Below, one piece after another: positions 1 through 7,380 of a stretch of 64,000 bases of DNA. The position numbers were made by a program, and so were the translations under genes. The DNA is taken from positions 1-64,000 of the forward strand of contig JAFDYU010000017.1 of the NCBI GenBank assembly GCA_018267285.1. Reading direction: 5' to 3'. The stretch is from Bacteroidota bacterium (GTDB taxonomy: Bacteria > Bacteroidota > Bacteroidia > Cytophagales > Cyclobacteriaceae). Numbering within the stretch: the stretch's first letter is position 1; each line of letters begins with the position of its first letter. The notes beneath the pieces were generated by a model. It worked only from the letters and a program-made list of their open reading frames with translations, had not been told where the DNA came from and searched no databases.

Positions 1-860
1 TGTAGTTAAACTCGTTACGGTTGTGGGTTGCCCGTTGGCATCGTAAGTACCGGCTGAGTTGGTTAATGTGCCTCCAACATTAAGTGGGTTAGATATTACT
101 TGAAGCGTTCCCGCTCCAGTATGCGAAACATTATTGAATGAGGCACTGCCGGCATTCAGGGTCTGTGCACCTGAAGATGTGAAGGTTACCGTTGCAGAAT
201 TGGGATTGAAAGTTCCTCCCGTGCTTGCCCAGTTGCCTGAAACGTTAAACGTACCGGAAGGAGCAGTAAGTGTTCCGCTGCTCAGGGTCAGGTCAGCGGT
301 TGTCACGGTGCCGGACGAACCCGTGAACGTGCCACCCGAAACTGAAAGCCCACCGTTAAAGGTTTGTGTTGCCGTTGATGCAGAATATATACCTCCACTT
401 ATTGTAGTTAAACTCGTTACGGTTGTGGGTTGTCCGTTGGCATCGTAAGTACCGGATGAGTTGGTTAATGTGCCTCCAACATTCAATGGATTGGATGTTA
501 CTTGAAGCGTTCCGGCCCCGGTATGTGAAATGTTATTGAACGAGGCACCACCTGAATTCAACGTTTGTGTTCCTGACGAAGCAGTGAATGTTACCGTTCC
601 GGAATTAGAATTGAAAGTTCCGCTATTTGAAAAGTTCCCTGAAACGCTGAGCGTTGTTGATGGTGCAGTGAATGTGCCACTGCTTATCGTAACATCTGTA
701 GCCGTTACTGTTCCTGTGGAACCAGTGAATGTGCCTCCTGAAATTGTAAGGCCTCCGTTTAATGTCTGTGTTGCTGTTGATGCAAGGTATATTCCCCCGC
801 TTACGGTTGTTAAGCCTGTTACGATGGCAGCATTGCCTAACGGATCGAATGTTCCGGCTG
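1..860 (-). repeat. 402-bp (134-residue) tandem repeat inside the surface protein gene
   Basis: Bases 1-60 and 403-462 differ at only two positions, and similarity continues at lower identity through each 402-base unit. A third, more diverged copy begins near 805. The period is a whole number of codons (134). Within a unit the protein shows shorter sub-repeats built on 'GG-T-SGGTFT' and 'SSGTFTAPS' type strands. The repeat leaves the window at base 1, so the copy number is unknown. Confidence 0.8.
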
Positions 861-1653
861 TAATTGTAAGGGTTCCACCGAAATTGGTTGCGGTTCCGAG
901 GCGAACCGAGTTGCCTGGGTTGTTAATCGTTACATTACCAGGAGTATTTTGCGTCAAGCCATTTCCAACGTCTTGTGTGGCGACTCCATTATAAACATAA
1001 TTCGCCCCTGAATTGTATGTTCTCGTTCCGCTAACTTGAATATTTCCAGTAGTACCAGAAGTTGTAATACCAGCAGTAGATCCAATTTGAAGAGTAGCAC
1101 CCGAATTTAGAATAAAGTTGCTACCATTTCCAGTGGAACCAAAGGAGTCTGTTATAAGCCCCGTGCCAGTGATTGTTAAATCTCCATTATTAGTAAAAGT
1201 TCGGTTTGTACCACCTGAAGTCAAAATAACACTACCGGCAATATTTCCAACGCATGATGCCGACAAGGTTATGGTTAATCGGAATCCTGAGCCATCGATT
1301 CCTGTTGTCAGCGTTTTACCTGCCGAAACTGTAAAGCTGTTGGATATGGTTAAGGCCGCCACAGTGCCGGCACCTGTTGAGGCAAGAAGGCACGAGCCCG
1401 TCACCGTCAGACTGCCCAATGTAATGGTAGGCACATTGGTGATATTGGCAGATTGATCGCTATTAATTATTACGTCATATCCCGCAGCCGGCACACCGTT
1501 GTCCCAGTTTGCAGCCGAGGCCCAACTTCCCCCTGTATTTGGCTGCCACGTGGTGGTTTGTGAATTTGCATTCCATATAATGGCAAAAAATAGAAATGCA
1601 GATAGCAATAACGTATTGCGAATCTCACAATTTTTGTAAAGAAATCCTCTCAA
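1..1653 (-). CDS. Large secreted beta-strand repeat surface protein (adhesin-like), C-terminus outside the window
   Basis: The minus-strand frame is open from the stop at 1672-1674 down to base 1. I translated it throughout and found no interruption. It starts with a hydrophobic signal segment (LLLSAFLFFAIIW) ending in NANSQ, then about 520 residues rich in Gly, Thr, Ser, Asn and Val. Units recur such as GNWASTGGTFNPNSATVTF, then QTLNAG, then FNNVSHTGAGTLQV, a pattern typical of very large Bacteroidota surface proteins predicted to fold as beta-helix or beta-sandwich arrays, often exported by type IX secretion. The sorting tail would lie outside the window. There is no in-frame ATG. A TTG at 1651-1653 is the only common alternative start ahead of the signal peptide. 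An ATT at 1621-1623 would give a more canonical signal peptide beginning MRNTLLL. It is last in a minus-strand run with a lipoprotein, a barrel protein and a STAND NTPase. The coding assignment is firm; the start and the adhesin role are inferred. Confidence 0.8.
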   Translation of the reverse strand, partial: MRGFLYKNCEIRNTLLLSAFLFFAIIWNANSQTTTWQPNTGGSWASAANWDNGVPAAGYDVIINSDQSANITNVPTITLGSLTVTGSCLLASTGAGTVAALTISNSFTVSAGKTLTTGIDGSGFRLTITLSASCVGNIAGSVILTSGGTNRTFTNNGDLTITGTGLITDSFGSTGNGSNFILNSGATLQIGSTAGITTSGTTGNIQVSGTRTYNSGANYVYNGVATQDVGNGLTQNTPGNVTINNPGNSVRLGTATNFGGTLTITAGTFDPLGNAAIVTGLTTVSGGIYLASTATQTLNGGLTISGGTFTGSTGTVTATDVTISSGTFTAPSTTLSVSGNFSNSGTFNSNSGTVTFTASSGTQTLNSGGASFNNISHTGAGTLQVTSNPLNVGGTLTNSSGTYDANGQPTTVTSLTTISGGIYSASTATQTFNGGLSVSGGTFTGSSGTVTTADLTLSSGTLTAPSGTFNVSGNWASTGGTFNPNSATVTFTSSGAQTLNAGSASFNNVSHTGAGTLQVISNPLNVGGTLTNSAGTYDANGQPTTVTSLTT

Positions 1654-1741
1654 GAGTATCTGGTCAAAGGTTTAGCCAACTATTAATTTTTATATCTAAA
1701 AATAACCCCAAAAGTAACCGTTTTTTCAGTCTGTTAAGTCT

Positions 1742-3049
1742 TTATTCGGCCAATTTGCCCATTCCATTCAGTTTTAATAAAGCAATTTTAAATTGTTCGG
1801 GCTTATCGCCAATGTTCATGGTTCCCAGCACCATAATGTGGCCATCGGGCAACTCTGCCACTGCCGCTGCCGTGTCTTCACCATCACCTCCAATGTTTAC
1901 CGGGCTAAGCCATGCTTCCTGAAGCAACAGGTCAAGTTTCATCAAGAACATATCGCTGGCTCCGGAAGCTGTGTTGTAGGTATTTGATAAAAGGAAAAAG
2001 CCCGAAGACGAGTTGGCATCGCAGGCCGTAGCAAACTGCGCTCTAGTGGATGCCGGTTTTCCTAAGGATGTTGACTGATACGTATAGTTGACATCAGGCA
2101 CATTATTTTGACCAAAGGAAAGTTTATCGTTTTTCAACGTTTTTACTACAGCACTCATATTTAAATTCGTCCCAACGGAGACGCCCGTCATTAAATACCC
2201 TCCGAGAGAAATCTTAACTGCGTTGGTCAACGTCTCGTTGGTTGAAGGAGACTCAAACTCGGTGTTGTCAGAATTTGAGCCATTGATACCAAATGTCCAA
2301 AAATTGGTATCGGTTCCGGTTTGGTTGTTGGTGGCGTTGGTGGTGCCCATAACATAGTATAATGTGTCGGCCGGAGTCAGAGTAACCAATTCAAAAACCC
2401 GTGCTGCGGAATTAAATGTACCGCTGCCCGAAGTTTCTTTCCAGGCATCGGGCAGGCCACTCACCATTTGATATAAGCTTCCGTTTTTAATCTTAACCCT
2501 CAAGTGGAGTGCATCAAATTGATGAGTGGGGTCTGTTACATAATCGGTATAACCGGCTACCAAGTAGCCTCCGTCACTCAAAACCGTAAGTGCGTTAGCA
2601 TAAACATTTTTAGTTGGGGCTAATTCTGCTTGAAGCAGCAGGCTGTCTATTATATTAAGGCTTGGATCAAATCGCGATAAAAGAATATCCGTATCGGTAG
2701 AATTATTTTTATTAGCAACTACCACCAGCATGGTTTTGTCTTTCGACCATTGGAAATCGCGTGCCTCCATTTCCACATTGCCGTACGTAATCTGTTTGAT
2801 TACGTTCCCTTGTGCATCGGCATGAACTAAAAATACGCGTTGTACTTCCCCAGGTGATCTGCGAGAATTACCAAGAATATAAAATGTGCCGTCATCGCCC
2901 ACAATCAGATCCGTAGCAAACTGATTGCCATCGCCTCCATAGTATTTTACAAAATAATCTTTGGCGGGTGATTTTAACGTGGACGAAGTTTCGCAGCCGA
3001 ACATCAGTGCTGCAATGAAAATAACGATTAATGAATGCTTTATTTTCAT
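1742..3049 (-). CDS. Predicted lipoprotein with beta-propeller-like repeats, function unknown
   Basis: The 435-residue product starts with a lipoprotein signal peptide whose lipobox LMFGC puts the lipidated Cys at residue 19, so it is expected on an envelope membrane. The body has repeating blocks of the type 'GDDGTFYILGNS', 'SDGGYLVAGYT' and 'PDGHIMVLGT', each followed by a charged strand. These resemble the delta-60/SBBP-like repeats of secreted beta-propellers. No catalytic motif was seen. Its ATG overlaps the stop of the upstream barrel-protein gene by four bases (ATGA), so the two are translationally coupled. Only about 90 bases separate its stop from the start of the repeat surface protein. 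I do not recognise a named family; a role as an accessory to the barrel or surface protein is inferred from context. Confidence 0.75.
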   Translation of the reverse strand: MKIKHSLIVIFIAALMFGCETSSTLKSPAKDYFVKYYGGDGNQFATDLIVGDDGTFYILGNSRRSPGEVQRVFLVHADAQGNVIKQITYGNVEMEARDFQWSKDKTMLVVVANKNNSTDTDILLSRFDPSLNIIDSLLLQAELAPTKNVYANALTVLSDGGYLVAGYTDYVTDPTHQFDALHLRVKIKNGSLYQMVSGLPDAWKETSGSGTFNSAARVFELVTLTPADTLYYVMGTTNATNNQTGTDTNFWTFGINGSNSDNTEFESPSTNETLTNAVKISLGGYLMTGVSVGTNLNMSAVVKTLKNDKLSFGQNNVPDVNYTYQSTSLGKPASTRAQFATACDANSSSGFFLLSNTYNTASGASDMFLMKLDLLLQEAWLSPVNIGGDGEDTAAAVAELPDGHIMVLGTMNIGDKPEQFKIALLKLNGMGKLAE

Positions 3050-4128
3050 TTTTTTTTCAGACCAAGTTTATTAAGCAAACTCACACCGGCTTGTTTCTTT
3101 TTCCGTGGCTTGTACAGCGGTTTGATGTACCCAATTGAGAACGAAAGATTGTCCAGCCTGAAATAATCGGATGAATACTCAAATCCGGTCATCAGTTTAT
3201 TGTCGTATACATTGCTGGTTAAATTATTTAGTCCGGCCATGTAGCGCAGGTCGAAGGTGAAGAAATTTTTACCTACTTTATATTTGAATCCACCTCCGAA
3301 CACCAGTGAGCGGTTTAGGAAATGTCGGCTGCCAGTAATTATATGATCGGGAGATTGTGAAACCTGTTGCGTGCCGCTACTGGGAGAGTTGAGGTCAATT
3401 TCTTCGGGCGAAATTTTAGAGCCGAGTAAAAGATTTGCCGCTATACCCGCATAGACAAAAGGTCGTATTCTGCCGGAGTCAACTCCATACTTTATGTACA
3501 ACGGGATGTCGAGCCAATCTTGTTTTTCGATAAATTCTCGTCTGGTTCCTTCGTTAAAATCATCTTGAACGGACTTGAATGATTTGTGTGCATACATTAA
3601 ACCAAGGCCTATACTCCACCGATTATTGATGTTCCAATCAACCGTTCCGCCCAGTTGAAAACCTGCTTTCAGCCCGTTGTTAATTTTAAGTTGGCTTAAC
3701 GAACTGCTCGTGTTTAAAGAGTGAATGGTGCGGACAAACGAAGTATTAATCCCACCCTGAAAGCTCGGTGTGAAAATCGGGACTGTAGTAAATTTTTTAC
3801 TTAAATAATAAACATCGATGGGGTCGCGCTGTGGGTTTGCTACGTATTCAGGATCTGCTTCTAGTAACTGCAGATAACTGTTTTCGGCTGAGATGGGGTC
3901 GTCAATGAGCAGGTACGTTTGTGTCAGCAGCAAATAGGCTCTCACTTTTTGTTCGTTTGAAAACCCATTATCTATACAAGGTTTCAATATGGCCGGGATA
4001 CCGTAAAACCGTCCGGCTTCAAATTCGGTGGTAGCATGATTTAGTGTATTCTCACAATCTGTTTGACCAAGGACAGAATTTGAAATGAACGCGAATAAGA
4101 AAAAGAGGAGTAAAATCCGCGTCATCAT
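3046..4128 (-). CDS. Outer-membrane beta-barrel protein with N-terminal TPR-like region
   Basis: The 360-residue product has a Sec signal peptide ending near residue 22 (SVLG, then Q). Next comes a helical region of about 80 residues with TPR-like spacing (ATTEFEAGRFYGIP, then AYLLLTQTYLL and AENSYLQLLEADPEY). The remaining two thirds show alternating beta strands typical of small Bacteroidota barrels of the PorT/OmpX-like type, for example GLKAGFQLGGTVDW, WSIGLGLMYAHKSF and IRPFVYAGIAANLLLG. Its ATG immediately follows the TAA of the STAND NTPase gene, and its stop overlaps the lipoprotein start. The tight packing implies the three proteins are made together. The family is recognised only as 'outer membrane beta-barrel'. 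An adaptor or anchoring role for the downstream surface protein, by analogy with PorP/SprF proteins beside giant adhesins, is inference. Confidence 0.75.
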   Translation of the reverse strand: MMTRILLLFFLFAFISNSVLGQTDCENTLNHATTEFEAGRFYGIPAILKPCIDNGFSNEQKVRAYLLLTQTYLLIDDPISAENSYLQLLEADPEYVANPQRDPIDVYYLSKKFTTVPIFTPSFQGGINTSFVRTIHSLNTSSSLSQLKINNGLKAGFQLGGTVDWNINNRWSIGLGLMYAHKSFKSVQDDFNEGTRREFIEKQDWLDIPLYIKYGVDSGRIRPFVYAGIAANLLLGSKISPEEIDLNSPSSGTQQVSQSPDHIITGSRHFLNRSLVFGGGFKYKVGKNFFTFDLRYMAGLNNLTSNVYDNKLMTGFEYSSDYFRLDNLSFSIGYIKPLYKPRKKKQAGVSLLNKLGLKKK

Positions 4129-7100
4129 TTATTTCTTTAGGGTTTTACAAGTTTCCTCGTAACCAATTTCCTTGCCCACGTAAATAGCCCATTCTTCTTT
4201 AGTCATGTTTCTACTGAGCTCGGGGCAAACTTTTTCTGCCAGCGTTTTGGGGTCGGTTGGCCACACGCGTATCTCACCATCGTTGCAAGAAGCCAGCAGA
4301 TAATTAGAGTCTTTAGAAAAGGCCAAATCCCATACAAAGCCGTTGTTGTTATCCATCACCACCGGCAGATCATCTACGTGGTCAACCACCCACATCTGCA
4401 CTTTCCGGTCGAGTCCGGCACTGGCCAGCAGCAAACCATCGGGGCTGAATTCCAGATCAGAGATTCCCGCTTTATGGCCGCCCAATTCGCGGTTAATCCG
4501 ATTGGCGGTTACATCCAATAATTTCACCAGCCCTCTCCTTTCGGCAACCATCTCCACGCCATACGCTACCAGCGAACGTGACGGGTGGAATGCTACCGAT
4601 AGAATTCGGTTGGGTGATTCATTCTGGAGCTCTTCATAAGAATAATCCGACAGGTGAACTAAAATGAGTTTTCCGGAAGTAGAGCCTGCAATTAATAATC
4701 TTCCATCGGCACTGATATCAAAAGATTTGACATCGAATGGCAACGAGAGTATTTTTTTACTTTCGCCTGTTGCAAGATTTGTTAGCCGCAAGGACTTATC
4801 AAGCGCTGCCGAAATGAAGCTGGAATTATTAGGCAAGAATTTTATGTCGGTAATCAATCCCTGATGCCCTCTTATGATTTTGTAATCTTTATTATCGGAT
4901 AAGTTAAAGATTTCCAGGTAGCTGGAATCGCTTCCATTCACAAGGTATTTTTCGTCTTTACTCAGCGCCAACACCCGGTTGGGGAAATCTTTTTGGTTAA
5001 CGATCCGGTTCACTTTTTGAGTGAGGTAATCGCCTTCAATCACCCGACCATCGTTACCCGTTGTAAAAAATCCTGAAGTCTTTTGAGACACGGCCAGAGA
5101 GAACATTTTACTCTTGTAGTTGCCCGGTATTTTTACTGCGTTGTAGTTGTTGCCCACAAGTTTGGTAAGTGCATAATACAAGCCTCTGAAAACATAGGGG
5201 TCGTATTTTTTACCTCCGTATCGGGTGTGGAACAGGTAACCCTGAAGGGCTGTATTTCCGGCCAAGTCTTTGTCGTCAATACCTTCCGATTTTGCCTCAA
5301 GTGATTGCGCGATGGAGAGCATCAATCGGGCGTTTGATTCTTCTGTTTTTTGAATGGCAATTTTGGTTTGACGAGTTGCTACATCGCGCGCCAACCGTGC
5401 ACTGTCGCGCTGAATATTTGCTTCGTTCAAATTTATTTCTGCCAACAAGCGCAGGCTGTCGGTACGCCTTAAACTCGCTCCCAGAAGTTGATTCGTTGTA
5501 GCCAATTGATCTCGTTGGCTTAATATTTCTTGTTGTTTCTGAATAACTTCCAACGCTCTTTTCTCGGCTATGTCGCGCTGCTTCTGAGCTTCTATGCTTA
5601 GTTGCTGAGCGTTGTCCCTTTGTTTGGTAGCCTCAACAAGGTTTTTATCAGATTCAATACTTTTAATCAAGCCATAGAAGAAAAGCCCTATGGCCACCAC
5701 CAAGAAAAGAGCCAGCACTAAGTTTGTGGCCCGTGCTCTGCGCAGCATCCTTCGCTGCAACATCTCCTGATTTTTTAACTCGGCCTCGTAGGTAATCCGG
5801 CTGGTATCCAGAAAAACGATGGCTCGCTCAAAGGCCACATCGTAGCGCTGTGCCCACGACCGGGTGGGCCGTTGCTTCTTCTGCCAGTTGAGTGCCAATT
5901 GAAGATCGGGGGGACGCCATAAACTGGTACGGCCAATTTGATACATGGCCGAAGCTTCGGAAACGCGCTTGTACATCTGCGCAGATTCAAACTCCTCTTC
6001 CACCCACGAAGAGAGCCTCGTCCAAATGCGCATTAAACTTTCGTGGGAGAGCTCAACAACCGAGTCGGCACTTAACGCAACCTGTGAGCCGGGCATCAAA
6101 AACGATCGGCCCGGTTTTCTGAAATTCTCAATTACATCCAGTACTTCTTTTTCCTGAGACTGGGTAAGTTCGGCAATCAGTTCGACTTTGGCCGGCCTTC
6201 GCAAGCCTTGGTTTTCCTGATTTTTTTCGGTGATGGATTTGAACAGTATTTCCGCAATTTCTTTTTGGCGAACGCTTAACTCTTCATAAGCTTCGTTGGC
6301 ATGAAGCGATAAGGCTTGTTCAATTTTTCCGATCGAATTATAGTGCCGGATATCAATAGGCTCGCCCGGATCGTGGTTAGTAAGCCAATAATCCCAGGTG
6401 CGCATCATGGCGTGCTGAAGGATTGGCAGTTGGTCTTGATTATCGCCAACATCGTTAAGCAGACGTTTTACCAATCGAGCGGAGATCTTTGCCCCACTTA
6501 CGGCTACCGGCCCTTCAATGGCCATGCGCTTTTGTTCGCGGGTCATCTGAGGGACGAGGTAATTGCTCGCGTTGATCATTTCCGTAAGCCCCTGAAACCG
6601 GGTGCTGTCGCCCACAAAGTCTGAGCGCATGTTCAGCGCGATGTAGATTGGAACATTCTTTTGCTCAACGGCAGTTAAAATCAGATTTACAAAAGCGGTT
6701 GCCTCATTTACCGCCTCTTCGTTGCCACTCTCTGCGAAGCGGAAAAGCTCTTCGAATTGATCGATTAAGAAGAAAATGTTTTCGTTTTCATCTTTTTGGA
6801 TAAATCGCGCCAGTTCTATCAACCCGTGGGGGCCGCTTCGAAGCACAGAATTGATGATCGCCTTATGAATTGGAGCGTCTTCGGCTTCAATGCGCTTGGC
6901 CTCTACAAGATAGTTAAGAATGGATTCGGTAAGATTGTTTATGGGAGAACTGCCGGGGCGCGATGTAAGAATTCCCCAAAAAGCTCCGGATTCGGTCATA
7001 AAGCCTCCGTACAACACAGGCAAGAGACCGCAAAACATTAAACTTGATTTACCGCTACCCGAATAACCCATTACGGTTATGGAGCGATTTGCAGAAAGCT

Positions 7101-7269
7101 TTAGTAAAATATCGTCCACCTGGCCTTCGCGGCCAAAGAAGAGATAGCACTCTTCCATGGTGAATGGACGCAATCCCGGAAACGGGTTAATTCCGGATTC
7201 CTTTTCAGAAAATTCAATTTCTGAATATGACTCGTCCTTCACGCCAACCTTGAGAGGCGAACTAAGCAT
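4129..7269 (-). CDS. Membrane-anchored STAND (nSTAND1-like) NTPase with C-terminal WD40 repeats
   Basis: This is a 1046-residue multidomain protein. Residues 29-35 (NPFPGLR) and FFGRE at 44-48 introduce a P-loop NTPase with Walker A GYSGSGKSS (68-76) and Walker B FFLIDQFEE (166-174), the arrangement of novel STAND NTPases. A helical region follows to about residue 505. A basic stretch (RRMLRRARAT) precedes one hydrophobic segment at about 513-533, then a long coiled coil rich in Gln, Arg and Glu (about 535-660). The C-terminal 350 residues hold WD40-type blocks ending in 'DKSLRLTN', 'DRKVQMWV' and 'DGEIRVW'. By the positive-inside rule the NTPase is cytoplasmic and the WD40 part periplasmic, an unusual topology. 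STAND proteins are signal-triggered molecular switches. Here the gene heads an operon-like run with a barrel protein, a lipoprotein and a surface repeat protein. The ligand and output are unknown. Confidence 0.85.
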   Translation of the reverse strand: MLSSPLKVGVKDESYSEIEFSEKESGINPFPGLRPFTMEECYLFFGREGQVDDILLKLSANRSITVMGYSGSGKSSLMFCGLLPVLYGGFMTESGAFWGILTSRPGSSPINNLTESILNYLVEAKRIEAEDAPIHKAIINSVLRSGPHGLIELARFIQKDENENIFFLIDQFEELFRFAESGNEEAVNEATAFVNLILTAVEQKNVPIYIALNMRSDFVGDSTRFQGLTEMINASNYLVPQMTREQKRMAIEGPVAVSGAKISARLVKRLLNDVGDNQDQLPILQHAMMRTWDYWLTNHDPGEPIDIRHYNSIGKIEQALSLHANEAYEELSVRQKEIAEILFKSITEKNQENQGLRRPAKVELIAELTQSQEKEVLDVIENFRKPGRSFLMPGSQVALSADSVVELSHESLMRIWTRLSSWVEEEFESAQMYKRVSEASAMYQIGRTSLWRPPDLQLALNWQKKQRPTRSWAQRYDVAFERAIVFLDTSRITYEAELKNQEMLQRRMLRRARATNLVLALFLVVAIGLFFYGLIKSIESDKNLVEATKQRDNAQQLSIEAQKQRDIAEKRALEVIQKQQEILSQRDQLATTNQLLGASLRRTDSLRLLAEINLNEANIQRDSARLARDVATRQTKIAIQKTEESNARLMLSIAQSLEAKSEGIDDKDLAGNTALQGYLFHTRYGGKKYDPYVFRGLYYALTKLVGNNYNAVKIPGNYKSKMFSLAVSQKTSGFFTTGNDGRVIEGDYLTQKVNRIVNQKDFPNRVLALSKDEKYLVNGSDSSYLEIFNLSDNKDYKIIRGHQGLITDIKFLPNNSSFISAALDKSLRLTNLATGESKKILSLPFDVKSFDISADGRLLIAGSTSGKLILVHLSDYSYEELQNESPNRILSVAFHPSRSLVAYGVEMVAERRGLVKLLDVTANRINRELGGHKAGISDLEFSPDGLLLASAGLDRKVQMWVVDHVDDLPVVMDNNNGFVWDLAFSKDSNYLLASCNDGEIRVWPTDPKTLAEKVCPELSRNMTKEEWAIYVGKEIGYEETCKTLKK

Positions 7270-7284
7270 TTCTTTAAATTTTTT

Positions 7285-7313
7285 CCGTCTTTAGTGGAAG
7301 GAGCCAAAGACGG
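7285..7313 (-). promoter_or_regulatory. Hairpin in the leader of the STAND NTPase gene
   Basis: A perfect 8-bp inverted repeat (CCGTCTTT at 7285-7292 and AAAGACGG at 7306-7313) with a 13-base loop lies 16 bases upstream of the ATG. Read on the minus strand it is followed by a run of six A, not T, so it is a poor terminator. It could be an operator or a translation-controlling leader hairpin. Confidence 0.4.
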
Positions 7314-7380
7314 CCAACTATAGTTAAAAAATATTTCTTAAGTAATAAAATAGCTAAAAACGCAGAAATTTATGGTAATT

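Noticed and set aside
134-994. Two plus-strand Val/Pro-rich ORFs (134-448 and 530-994)
   Set aside because: They are antisense shadows of the minus-strand repeat protein, whose frame is open throughout with a sensible Gly/Thr/Ser repeat sequence and a signal peptide.
4129-7269. The STAND gene as a classical antiphage Avs-type system
   Set aside because: No nuclease, protease or other effector domain and no phage-protein sensor repeats are seen. The membrane helix and WD40 part, with surface-protein neighbours, fit envelope signalling better.
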